NCBI GenBank assembly: GCA_963666035.2
Contig: CAXXJI010000008.1
Coordinates: 1-64,000, forward strand
From: CALMFG01 sp963666035
GTDB taxonomy: Bacteria > Bacillota > Clostridia > Christensenellales > CALMFG01
Length of the DNA stretch: 64,000 nt
Direction of reading: 5' to 3'
A program made the position numbers and the translations under genes. Below are positions 50,920-57,929 of this stretch, piece by piece (positions within the stretch are counted from its first letter, which is position 1; the number at the start of each line of letters is the position of its first letter). The notes beneath the pieces are model-generated. The model saw only the letters and a program-made list of their open reading frames with translations, searched no databases and had not been told where the DNA came from.

Positions 50920-51259
50920 AAACACCAGATATAAAGAGCGTGATAAAAGTTGTAAGTATAGCAACTATTATCGGGACAATAACGCTCTTCATCAGGAAGG
51001 CTCTGAACTCTAGCCACATAAATGCTTTGTAATTGCAGCCTTTGTGAGTAATATGGAAGTCTGCGCCACCACCGCGAAACTCGGAAATGTCATCAACATA
51101 TCCGTGTTCTTCTAAATAGTGAAGTATGTTGCTGGTATTTCCACATGGCATAACTTTTGAATGATAAATGAATTCATTTTTATTAATAGAGCAGTAATTA
51201 TCTTCGTTTCTCTTATTAATAGAAAAGTTGAGTAATTTTCTAGTCTTTGAATCAAGCAT
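50912..51259 (-). CDS. Tail-anchored winged-helix-like protein, 115 aa
   Basis: ATG 51259 behind GAGGTGAACGTT. The first 85 residues look like a winged helix (KVMPCGNTSNILHYLEEHGYV, GADFHITHKGCNYKAFMW). The C-terminus is one TM (about 90-112, VIVPIIVAILTTFITLFISGVF). It is the only leftward gene within the early rightward region, an arrangement seen for genes expressed in the lysogen. Unknown; possibly an immunity or exclusion factor at the membrane. Confidence 0.6.
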   Translation of the reverse strand: MLDSKTRKLLNFSINKRNEDNYCSINKNEFIYHSKVMPCGNTSNILHYLEEHGYVDDISEFRGGGADFHITHKGCNYKAFMWLEFRAFLMKSVIVPIIVAILTTFITLFISGVFK

Positions 51260-51420
51260 AACGTTCACCTCAGTATTATTACCACAATTATACAGGGGTG
51301 AAACTGCAAAAACAATAAAAAAGCTAAACACCTTATAGGGGAGAATATAGTGTATTGTCCTGCGGGTCTTGCGTATAGGGGCGTATGGCCTGCAGGGGGA
51401 TATACCACAACAAAAACACA

Positions 51421-51430
51421 TTAGGTGCGG
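51421..51430 (+). repeat. TTAGGTGCGG copy in prophage 2 early region
   Basis: Exact copy 13 bases ahead of the ATG at 51443. Others in prophage 2 are at 50740-50749 (over the cro stop) and 57934-57943 (in the terminase gene). See the prophage 1 repeat entry for the full list. Confidence 0.85.
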
Positions 51431-51442
51431 AAAGGGAAGGGC

Positions 51443-51691
51443 ATGGGAACACCGCAATCAATCGAACAACTGGATAATAAATTGATGGCGCTGTTGGATG
51501 CCGATGATCTTCCGTACTTAAAGATAGAGGATGTGGCCAAGTTCCTCGGCATCGATAAGATGGTACTCCGGCGCATGATGTATGCCGGCACTTGCCCGTT
51601 TGGGTTTGGTATGGCGGGGGATAAATACGGTAATGGATTTAGCAAGATATCCAAGCTTGCATTTTATAATTGGATCACAAAACGATATTAA
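51443..51691 (+). CDS. HTH DNA-binding protein, excisionase-like, 82 aa
   Basis: Residues 25-50 (YLKIEDVAKFLGIDKMVLRRMMYAG) are a winged HTH of the excisionase/HTH_17 type; the C-terminus SKISKLAFYNWITKRY is a typical 'operator wing plus final helix'. ATG 51443 follows AAGGGAAGGG. Probably an early regulator or excisionase. Confidence 0.65.
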   Translation: MGTPQSIEQLDNKLMALLDADDLPYLKIEDVAKFLGIDKMVLRRMMYAGTCPFGFGMAGDKYGNGFSKISKLAFYNWITKRY

Positions 51692-51707
51692 AACGGGAGG
51701 TTAAAAC

Positions 51708-52013
51708 ATGTTTGATTATCCGGCATTCCTTAGAGAATGGAACGAAAAAGCAAACCTCGAACGATTAACCTATCTGACAATACAGCAGAGAATGACCTTA
51801 GAGATGTTGACTGATAAGTTTGGGGAAGAAAGTCTGCATACGGTGATCAGCAATTTGGCTGAATCTAACTTTCTGCAGGGCAAGAACAAACTTTCACACG
51901 GCTGGAAAGCGCACATCAATTGGGTGATTCATCCGGTGAACTTCGAGAAGGTGCTGAATGGAGTTTATAACCAAAGTCAAATCACCAACAAGGGTTGTTT
52001 CAAACAAATATAA
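51708..52013 (+). CDS. Phage replisome-related C-terminal-domain protein, 101 aa
   Basis: The end of the protein (SNFLQGKNKLSHGWKAHINWVIHPVNFEKVLNGVY, split 20+15 here for reading: residues about 60-94) is the conserved 'S.FL.GKN..GWKA.F.WL.....F.KVL.G.Y' tail of phage replication initiators, but the usual N-terminal HTH is lacking. GGGAGG precedes ATG 51708. It may be an accessory of the HUH Rep at 53953. Confidence 0.6.
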   Translation: MFDYPAFLREWNEKANLERLTYLTIQQRMTLEMLTDKFGEESLHTVISNLAESNFLQGKNKLSHGWKAHINWVIHPVNFEKVLNGVYNQSQITNKGCFKQI

Positions 52014-52017
52014 AATC

Positions 52018-52042
52018 GGGACGGGCGGGTGGTTCCCGTCCC
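52018..52042 (+). other. GC-rich hairpin in early mRNA
   Basis: GGGACGGG (52018-52025) pairs perfectly with CCCGTCCC (52035-52042), loop of 9. No T tract follows, so it is a stable RNA stem and not an intrinsic terminator. It sits between two early genes, 16 bases ahead of ATG 52059, and may stabilise the mRNA end or hinder ribosome access. Confidence 0.65.
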
Positions 52043-52058
52043 ATTAAAGGGGGTAGAC

Positions 52059-52244
52059 ATGCTGGTTAATATCATCGGTGACAGGCTGACCATAGGACAG
52101 TGCCGCATGCTATATCGTATCGGATTCATTATTCAAATCAATGAAGGAAAGGTAAAGGTATTAAGGGAAGATGAAATACATCATCGGGAAAATCAAAGAC
52201 GAACTGCTGGCCGATATCGGCAAGATAGCCAACACGGTGAGTGA
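52059..52244 (+). CDS. Small conserved prophage protein, 61 aa
   Basis: MLVNIIGDRLTIGQCRMLYR continues with a short beta/alpha unit shared with prophage 1 (1229-1344). Good GGGGG site at 52049. The last 20 residues (ENQRRTAGRYRQDSQHGE) overlap the next gene in another frame and are not conserved in prophage 1. Function unknown. Confidence 0.6.
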   Translation: MLVNIIGDRLTIGQCRMLYRIGFIIQINEGKVKVLREDEIHHRENQRRTAGRYRQDSQHGE

Positions 52245-52419
52245 ACTCGGCAAAGCAAAAACTGACGAGGATTTAGCCGAGATCATGAGTTGTGGCAGTT
52301 ATGGATGTCCATCATATTACGGACTACTGGATACCGGATGTAAGAACCATACTAAAGCCATGTGCAAGCGCTGTTGGCTTCGCGCCTTGAAAGAACTGCA
52401 CAAGACGGAAAAAGCGTAA
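52171..52419 (+). CDS. Cys-rich 82-aa prophage protein, probable zinc knuckle
   Basis: Homologue of 1341-1589: amphipathic helix, then GCPSYYGLLDTGCKN and CKRCWLRALKE. Conserved cysteines suggest zinc binding. ATG 52171 behind AAGGGAAG. It lies directly before the methyltransferase as in prophage 1, so the two may act together. Confidence 0.75.
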   Translation: MKYIIGKIKDELLADIGKIANTVSELGKAKTDEDLAEIMSCGSYGCPSYYGLLDTGCKNHTKAMCKRCWLRALKELHKTEKA

Positions 52420-52454
52420 ACGAAAATTTAGGGGGAGAAAGTAAAGGGAGCACA

Positions 52455-53174
52455 TTGAAAAACGAGAATTTCTGCAAGCTGATCCACGGCGATTGCCTGA
52501 AAGTGATGGACGATTTAATTGACAAGGGCATTCAGGTGGACGCGATCATCACCGACCCGCCGTACCTCATCAACTACAAAAGCGGCTTTCGCAAGGATAA
52601 GGATCATGACTTTTGCACGCCGATCGCCGGCGACGATGATGAGAATCTCATCAAAGCCTATATCCAAAAGTGCTTTGACCTCATGAAAGACAACACGGCC
52701 ATGTATATGTTTTGTTCTTCAACCCGGGTGGATATTTTCAAACGGGAACTGGAGAAATACTTCAAGGTTAAGAACATGATCATCTGGAAGAAAAACAACC
52801 ATACGGTGGGCGATCTGAAAGCCGCTTTCGGCCGATGTTATGAAGTGTTGTTTTTGGCCAACAAGGGCCGCAAGTTTTTTAACGGCCATCGATTGACCGA
52901 CATTTGGGAGTTTAAAAGAGTATCACCCAAGTACCAGATCCATCAGAACCAAAAGCCGATTGAACTGATTGAACTGGCTATCGAGAAACACACCGATGAG
53001 GGAGATCTCATTTTTGACGGGTTTATGGGTAGCGGCACCACCGGGGTGGCCGCCCGGAAGCTAAACCGTAAGTTTATCGGGGTAGAAATTGAAAAGATGT
53101 ATTTTGATATGGCCATTCACCGGGTACACGAGGAAGCCGACTCGGAGATGCCCGTTATATTGGAAACCGACTAA
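52455..53174 (+). CDS. DNA (N4-cytosine/N6-adenine) methyltransferase, prophage 2
   Basis: Class beta enzyme with DPPYLINYKSG near residue 35 and FMGSGTTGVAAR near residue 190. It aligns end to end with the prophage 1 enzyme (1641-2381), at roughly three quarters identical residues by eye. TTG 52455 is chosen because it matches the prophage 1 start and has GGGAG upstream; a longer in-frame start at 52362 would overlap the Cys-rich gene. Orphan enzyme, no nuclease partner. Confidence 0.9.
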   Translation: MKNENFCKLIHGDCLKVMDDLIDKGIQVDAIITDPPYLINYKSGFRKDKDHDFCTPIAGDDDENLIKAYIQKCFDLMKDNTAMYMFCSSTRVDIFKRELEKYFKVKNMIIWKKNNHTVGDLKAAFGRCYEVLFLANKGRKFFNGHRLTDIWEFKRVSPKYQIHQNQKPIELIELAIEKHTDEGDLIFDGFMGSGTTGVAARKLNRKFIGVEIEKMYFDMAIHRVHEEADSEMPVILETD

Positions 53175-53291
53175 ACATCGGCTTAAAGCAGCAACAGAAA
53201 CTTAAAAACCAACCGCATCAAAAATCATCCTCCATAAAATAAATTACGGATAGTGGTTTGTTGGTTCCACTTCCCAATTATGAGGAATAAC

Positions 53292-53564
53292 ATGACAGAT
53301 TATTCAAATCGCAGATTACTAAGCGAACTCAACCGTATCGCGGCCGTATCCAAAGCCGAATATGAAGATGCGCAAGCACGCCTTGAGTATTACCGTTCGA
53401 TACCGGATGACAGCCCGATGCAGAAAGCGTTCAACGTGCTGGCTGGGATGATTGAGAAGCGAGAAAAGCGAAGTTATCTTCCGGATGCGTATTGGGAACT
53501 GCTGGCCGAAGCCAAACGCCGCGGGCTGGTCAAGAGAAAGGAAAGCGATGAAACAGACAGATGA
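53292..53564 (+). CDS. Coiled-coil prophage protein, 90 aa
   Basis: MTDYSNRRLLSELNRIAAVS followed by heptad-like helices up to residue 55 and a charged end. ATG 53292 follows GAGGAATAAC. It overlaps the next gene by 17 bases. Unknown. Confidence 0.55.
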   Translation: MTDYSNRRLLSELNRIAAVSKAEYEDAQARLEYYRSIPDDSPMQKAFNVLAGMIEKREKRSYLPDAYWELLAEAKRRGLVKRKESDETDR

Positions 53565-53772
53565 ATGGGATGCACTCGCGGCATTCGGCAGAACGACAAA
53601 GCAAATCAGTCAATCGATGCGTGACTTTGCGATGTTCATCCTCATTGTCACCACCTTCGGGCTGAACCCGCGGTGGAAGCACCTGTGGCGCAACAGTAAA
53701 AGATTGCGGATCCGCAAGAAGTATCAAAACCTACTATATAAAGAAGCATGTAACGTTTGCCGGCAAAAATAA
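53548..53772 (+). CDS. Small prophage protein with one hydrophobic segment, 74 aa
   Basis: Starts at ATG 53548 behind GAAAGGAAAGCG. It has a central hydrophobic stretch (MFILIVTTFGLN, about 29-40) and a strongly basic C-terminus (KRLRIRKKYQN, then CNVC). Could be a small membrane or nucleic-acid-associated protein. Unknown. Confidence 0.5.
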   Translation: MKQTDEWDALAAFGRTTKQISQSMRDFAMFILIVTTFGLNPRWKHLWRNSKRLRIRKKYQNLLYKEACNVCRQK

Positions 53773-53792
53773 ACTCCTTTGCGCACACAGGT

Positions 53793-53844
53793 GCGGCCCG
53801 CCGGCGGCCGCGCCATATTTTTTAGCATTAAAGCGATTCGCTTT
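53793..53844 (+). other. Two hairpins upstream of the HUH Rep gene (possible origin)
   Basis: GCGGCC (53793-53798) pairs with GGCCGC (53806-53811), and AAAGCG (53830-53835) with CGCTTT (53839-53844). An AT-rich stretch with TATATATATA follows up to 53865, then the Rep gene at 53953. Hairpin plus AT-rich DNA beside a rolling-circle-type Rep is what a double-strand origin can look like; the first hairpin with T6 downstream could also be a terminator. Confidence 0.45.
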
Positions 53845-53952
53845 TCTTCTATATATATAACTGGATAGGATTGGGGCATACTCTAGCCCTAACCGTCCTC
53901 GTGATGAGTATTAGATTTACGACCATAACAGGTAAACAAGAGGTTGTTTGAA

Positions 53953-54798
53953 ATGGCGCACAATCAAGATGATATTTTTGATCTATTTGATATTAAAGCA
54001 TTCGATACCCGGGAAGCCGAGATACAATCCATTAAGGGCAAAGATATCATGCAATATAAGACCAAGACGATTGTCTCAGGCCCCATGCTCGAGAGTGAAA
54101 TCTATCCGGTATGGCGAATCCCCTTGGGAGGAAGAGGGAAGTCCTGTAATCCGTCACGTGAAGCCCAGCGGAACCTCAACAACAAGAACGCGGTGAAGCG
54201 CGTCATCCGACTGATCAACACCAACTTTGATGCCAGGCATATCTGGGCAACGCTGACTTATCATCCAGACCACCTGCCCGAAACGCCCGAGCAAGCCAAA
54301 CGCGACATGCAGAATTATATTCGCCGGATTAAAAGGCAGATGGAGAAAGCCGGACTGGGTGAATTGAAATATATTTATGTGACTGAATATGCGGAAGCTG
54401 GACCCGGAGTACCCAAGAAACGGGTACATCACCATATCGTCATGAACTTGACCGACCGGGATATCGCCGAGAGAATGTGGAACGGCGGCGGCCGTACGCA
54501 AGCCCGGCGATTACAGCCGGATGATTACGGCCTTGAAGGTATGGCGCGGTACATCACCAAGGATCCAAAAGGGTTTAAACGATATAGCTGTAGTCGGAAC
54601 TTGAAACAGCCCATCGTGTATGAATCCATGCACCGATTCACCAAGCGCAAAGCCGAGAAGCTGGCCAGTGATTTGGACGGCGCCAAGGCGATGTTCGAGA
54701 AGATGTACCCGAAGTATGTGTTCAAAGACCTTGAAATCCGTTACAGCCAGTTTGTTTCGGGCGTGTATATCTACGCTAAGATGCGGCGATTGAATTAA
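53953..54798 (+). CDS. HUH-type replication protein (Rep, ORF2/G2P domain)
   Basis: Residues 85-205 hold the Rep_ORF2/G2P fold: FDARHIWATLTYHP (motif 1), VHHHIVMN with the HUH histidines at 159-161 (motif 2), and ARYITKDPKG with likely nicking Tyr200 (motif 3). These enzymes nick one DNA strand and stay covalently bound to start rolling-circle replication. ATG 53953 is used; an in-frame TTG at 53944 is possible. Prophage 1 has a replisome organiser instead, so the replication modules differ. Intact, 281 aa. Confidence 0.8.
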   Translation: MAHNQDDIFDLFDIKAFDTREAEIQSIKGKDIMQYKTKTIVSGPMLESEIYPVWRIPLGGRGKSCNPSREAQRNLNNKNAVKRVIRLINTNFDARHIWATLTYHPDHLPETPEQAKRDMQNYIRRIKRQMEKAGLGELKYIYVTEYAEAGPGVPKKRVHHHIVMNLTDRDIAERMWNGGGRTQARRLQPDDYGLEGMARYITKDPKGFKRYSCSRNLKQPIVYESMHRFTKRKAEKLASDLDGAKAMFEKMYPKYVFKDLEIRYSQFVSGVYIYAKMRRLN

Positions 54799-54813
54799 AC
54801 AAAGGGGGAAACC

Positions 54814-55206
54814 ATGACACTGGAACGCTTAAAGAACTACCGTCAGCTGGTATTCAGCATTTGCCGAATGGAAGAACAGCTGGCCGAAATCGACACCAAG
54901 CTGACCCGTACCACAACGACCTTAACCGGGATGCCCAAGTGCAAAACACCGAAAGATATCACCAATGAGCTCTTAGCCCAGCGGGTGGATTTGCATGACT
55001 TAATCAACAAGAAGCTGGTGAGCGCATCAGTTGAAGTGGCACAGATTAGCCAGGCGATACTGGAACTGCCCGAGCCTGCCCGGAGTATTTTTCGCATGCG
55101 GTATCTCGACGGACAGCAATGGGCGATTATTGCGGTTGCGCTTAACTATGGACGGTCTCAAGTGTTCAAAATTCACTATGACACTGTCAGCGAGATGGGC
55201 TGGTAA
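54814..55206 (+). CDS. Phage late regulator, DUF1492/RinA-like HTH
   Basis: The N-terminal helical part (TLERLKNYRQLVFSICRMEE) matches the start of DUF1492 phage proteins. The C-terminal 50 residues (ARSIFRMRYLDGQQWAIIAV then ALNYGRSQVFKIH) form a sigma region 4-like HTH. AAAGGGGG precedes ATG 54814. As in prophage 1 it is followed by terminator/moron and the HNH-terminase block, so it probably activates late genes. Confidence 0.75.
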   Translation: MTLERLKNYRQLVFSICRMEEQLAEIDTKLTRTTTTLTGMPKCKTPKDITNELLAQRVDLHDLINKKLVSASVEVAQISQAILELPEPARSIFRMRYLDGQQWAIIAVALNYGRSQVFKIHYDTVSEMGW

Positions 55207-55254
55207 AGAGCGGACACCATCGGACTATGTTCTGTGGTATGATGGCACTGTAGA

Positions 55255-55281
55255 AGGTGACGGAAATACCGCCGCCTTTTT
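55255..55281 (+). terminator. Terminator, left copy of duplicated element flanking moron
   Basis: GGTGACGG pairs with CCGCCGCC (one G-T pair and one A/C mismatch), followed by TTTTT. An almost identical copy stands at 56539-56566, behind the moron. The pair encloses 55282-56538. Confidence 0.7.
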
Positions 55282-55368
55282 GCTTAATAGCAAGATAATG
55301 AGTAGTTATGAAATAACAAATATTTACTTTAAGCAAAGCATTCGGTATAATTTTGATTGAGGTGAATT

Positions 55369-56514
55369 ATGAAAAAATTATATCGAGTTTTAGTAATAGC
55401 TATATTGTCATTTGTCGTTTTATTTTCAGGTATTGTAGTTTTTGCTGAGGAGAATCCTACTGCCGAAGAGTTACAAGGGGTTAAAGATAAACAATCGGAG
55501 ATCGAGCAGAAAATTGAAGACATTCTTAACTGGCAAGAACAAAATAATATTGACATGATTGTGGAAAGCTACGAAGCCGCGAAAACTGCATATGACGAAA
55601 TCTCTTTAAAACTTGATAGAAGAACAACTTGGTTAGCAATTCTAGTAACTATTTGGACAATACTCGGAGTAGCTCTACCGATTTATGATAGGTTATCATT
55701 TTCGAAGACTAATGAGAAGCTCAAGGCCACCTCGAATAAGTTGAAGAAACTGGAAGATAGTGAAAAAGAAATGAATAAACGCTTTGTCATATCATCTCAA
55801 GAACAATACATTCAAGAATTGAAATTAAGACGAGAGATATCAAGAAGCAAAAACTCTAAGATGAACACGCAGGCCATTCAGGACTGGGATTCTATGATTA
55901 TTAATAGCATAAGAACATTGTTATTAGTTGACTCATTGACAAGAGAACAGCGTATTTCTTGGCATAGAAATTTAGCAAAAGAGTATGCTAATATAGGCAA
56001 ATTCAATGAGTTTTCGGAAAACATGGAATGTGCTTACGCAATTGCGGAAAGTAATAACGATAAGTACATGATTGTTTTTGAAAAGGCGGAGGAATTATTC
56101 TCTTGCTGTATTTTTGATTCTCATGCAACGAACAGCGAAGTGAAACAAGCGGTTAATGAGTTCAAACGAGCACAGGCGCTGAGCGATGAGGGAAGCGAGA
56201 AATTTTTTTTCGAGATATGTTGGTGTTATTCAATTCTCTTTAAAGAAGACGATTACATTGTGAACAAAATCATTGATTTTGAGGATTACTTATACTATGT
56301 TGAACAGGAATTTGACGATTTAAAAACGCAAGAAAATCCTAAACAAGAAATAGCCAATGCAGTCAACGAAGTCGGGAAGTTGTTTTATTCGAAATTTGGG
56401 ATTCTAGAAGATGACTTGTTTAGTGTAGAGAGACTTAACGAACTGTACGATAGGGTAGGAGTTGAAGAGTTTATCAAAGAAAATATCTCTCAGCTTAAAA
56501 GGCTAATCAAGTAA
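55369..56514 (+). CDS. Moron: exported/membrane coiled-coil protein, 381 aa, unknown
   Basis: A signal sequence (residues 5-26, VLVIAILSFVVLFSGIVVFA, cut before EEN), a short external coiled coil (35-80), a TM at about 87-107 (WLAILVTIWTILGVALPIYD), a second coiled coil (115-150), then about 220 helical residues with TPR-like rhythm (HRNLAKEYANIGKFNEFSEN, MECAYAIAESNNDKY). This gives a large cytoplasmic helical domain. AT-rich against its neighbours. TATAAT at about 55345 serves as own -10, and terminators flank it. The site equals that of the channel moron in prophage 1. I infer a lysogenic or defence role; no family recognised. Confidence 0.75.
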   Translation: MKKLYRVLVIAILSFVVLFSGIVVFAEENPTAEELQGVKDKQSEIEQKIEDILNWQEQNNIDMIVESYEAAKTAYDEISLKLDRRTTWLAILVTIWTILGVALPIYDRLSFSKTNEKLKATSNKLKKLEDSEKEMNKRFVISSQEQYIQELKLRREISRSKNSKMNTQAIQDWDSMIINSIRTLLLVDSLTREQRISWHRNLAKEYANIGKFNEFSENMECAYAIAESNNDKYMIVFEKAEELFSCCIFDSHATNSEVKQAVNEFKRAQALSDEGSEKFFFEICWCYSILFKEDDYIVNKIIDFEDYLYYVEQEFDDLKTQENPKQEIANAVNEVGKLFYSKFGILEDDLFSVERLNELYDRVGVEEFIKENISQLKRLIK

Positions 56515-56538
56515 GGAGTAAAATAATAAATACAATTG

Positions 56539-56566
56539 AGGTGACGGATAACCGCCGCCTTTTTTA
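56539..56566 (+). terminator. Terminator, right copy of duplicated element flanking moron
   Basis: AGGTGACGGATAACCGCCGC then CTTTTTT; same stem as 55255-55281 with a one-base shorter loop and six T. It closes the moron transcript. Confidence 0.75.
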
Positions 56567-56596
56567 TTTATCTATCACGCGGTAAGGAGTGCGCCT

Positions 56597-56968
56597 ATGC
56601 TTAAAGGCCCCAAGCGCCCATGCGCACATATTGGGTGCAATCGCCTGGTCACCGCGCCGGAACGCTATTGCCCGGAGCATAGGGAACAACACAGCCCGGA
56701 CGCGAACCGCCCGAACAGCTACCGCCGAGGTTACACCAAAGCATGGCAGCGGTACCGCGTCCAATTCCTCGCCGAGCACCCTGTGTGTGTGGTGTGCCTA
56801 AGGCAAGGACAATTGCGTGAAGCCACGGTGGTGGACCATATCATCCCGCACAAAGGGAACATGAAACTGTTCTGGGACAAGACTAACCACCAAGCGCTGT
56901 GTAAGCGTTGTCATGATAGCAAAACCGCCAAGCAAGACGGTGGCTTTGGTAAACCCGCCCAAAAGTGA
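56597..56968 (+). CDS. HNH endonuclease of the packaging module, prophage 2
   Basis: Zinc/HNH motif: CVVCLRQG, VVDHIIPHKGN (His-His), Asn in TNHQALC and CKRCHDSKT. The N-terminus has a further Cys cluster (PCAHIGCNRLV, YCPEH). 123 aa, followed by terminase genes after a small cassette. It supports cos-type packaging together with TerL. Confidence 0.88.
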   Translation: MLKGPKRPCAHIGCNRLVTAPERYCPEHREQHSPDANRPNSYRRGYTKAWQRYRVQFLAEHPVCVVCLRQGQLREATVVDHIIPHKGNMKLFWDKTNHQALCKRCHDSKTAKQDGGFGKPAQK

Positions 56969-56974
56969 TATAAT
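56966..56974 (+). promoter_or_regulatory. Extended -10 promoter of small gene 56997
   Basis: TGATATAAT at 56966-56974, overlapping the HNH stop, the same extended -10 form as before the prophage 1 moron (5030-5038). About 23 bases before ATG 56997. Confidence 0.6.
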
Positions 56975-56996
56975 ACCACTATGGGGAGGTGATATC

Positions 56997-57209
56997 ATGG
57001 ATACCAATCGAGAAATAGAGATATTATCGTTCTTAGCGTATGGCGATCATTATGGGGGACCCACACTGAAGGACATGGATTTCACGAAAGAAGAACTGAA
57101 TGAGTTGGAAAATGAAGAGTATATTACCTGCATCAATCTTGTCCCATTAAAATATAAAATAACTATTAAAGGTTCCAAGCATTTAAAGAAAATAGCTAAG
57201 AAGAGATAG
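56997..57209 (+). CDS. Small winged-helix-like protein in its own cassette, 70 aa
   Basis: ATG 56997 with a perfect GGGGAGGTGAT site. Sequence MDTNREIEILSFLAYGDHYG, then EELNELENEEYITCINLVPLKYKITIKGSKHLKKIA; helix-helix-'Y.IT.KG' fits a winged helix. It has its own extended -10 promoter and its own terminator (57242), a second mini-moron between HNH and terminase. Possibly a small regulator expressed in the lysogen. Confidence 0.65.
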   Translation: MDTNREIEILSFLAYGDHYGGPTLKDMDFTKEELNELENEEYITCINLVPLKYKITIKGSKHLKKIAKKR

Positions 57210-57241
57210 ATAATCAGCTGCAATTTAATTTAAAAGCACAA

Positions 57242-57268
57242 AAAACGCATTGATTTGATGCGTTTTTT
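57242..57268 (+). terminator. Intrinsic terminator of the mini-moron
   Basis: AAACGCAT (57242-57249) pairs perfectly with ATGCGTTT (57257-57264), loop of 7, T's continuing to 57268. Confidence 0.88.
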
Positions 57269-57395
57269 TCATGCATTTTTATCGACAGAGGGGGTAGGGG
57301 GTGCAAAAAAGTATAAAGTAAGCGGTGCCGGAAACCGTCCGCCCTTAGTTTGTGAAAAAAATTCCCTAAATCGAGGTCGAAAGGAGTGATTTTAG

Positions 57396-57929
57396 ATGGG
57401 GAGACCGTCGGACAGCACCAAAGTGATTGAAATGAAAGGACGATCTCACCGGACCAAAGCGGAACTTGAGCAAAGAAAACAGCACGAGGAAGCGTCGCTC
57501 TCAAAAATCAAGCTGAAGGAAAAACCCGAGGTCAAAGCCAACGAACGAGCGCACGCCGAGTTCCTTCGGTTGAAGCGCCTGCTCACTGCCATTGAGAAAT
57601 GCGACGGCCTGTACGAAAACGCGATTAACCGTTATTGTCTGCTGTTCGCCGAGTGCTTTGAGTTTGAGGAAAAGTGTGAGCAGTTTTATGACGGCGTAAT
57701 CGGCCTCGAGGAATCCTGGGCGAATGGCGAAATCAAGGATGTTGAGTATTACGGGCTTCGCACCAAGATGCAAAGCCAGATCATCGCGCTGGATAAGCAG
57801 GTGATGGCCAAGCGCAATATGATGCTGGCCATCGAGAAAGAACACTTGATGACCATCGCCGCGGCGCTTCGCTCGGTACCCAAAAAGCAGGAGAAGAAAA
57901 AGGACAAAAATGATGACCTTTTCTCATAA
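57396..57929 (+). CDS. Terminase small subunit (P27 family)
   Basis: 177 aa. MGRPSDSTKVIEMKGRSHRT is the typical Gly-Arg-Pro start of P27 small subunits; KANERAHAEFLRLKRLLTAI and the long helices around 60-150 fit. It binds the packaging site of the phage DNA. ATG 57396 behind AAAGGAGTGATT. The charged end KKQEKKKDKNDD overlaps the TerL start by 20 bases. Confidence 0.85.
   Translation: MGRPSDSTKVIEMKGRSHRTKAELEQRKQHEEASLSKIKLKEKPEVKANERAHAEFLRLKRLLTAIEKCDGLYENAINRYCLLFAECFEFEEKCEQFYDGVIGLEESWANGEIKDVEYYGLRTKMQSQIIALDKQVMAKRNMMLAIEKEHLMTIAAALRSVPKKQEKKKDKNDDLFS

Noticed and set aside
53953..54798. IS200/IS605-type transposase (also HUH)
   Set aside because: The length, the spacing of HHH and Tyr, and the ORF2/G2P-like motifs fit replication proteins; no insertion sequence ends are visible around the gene.
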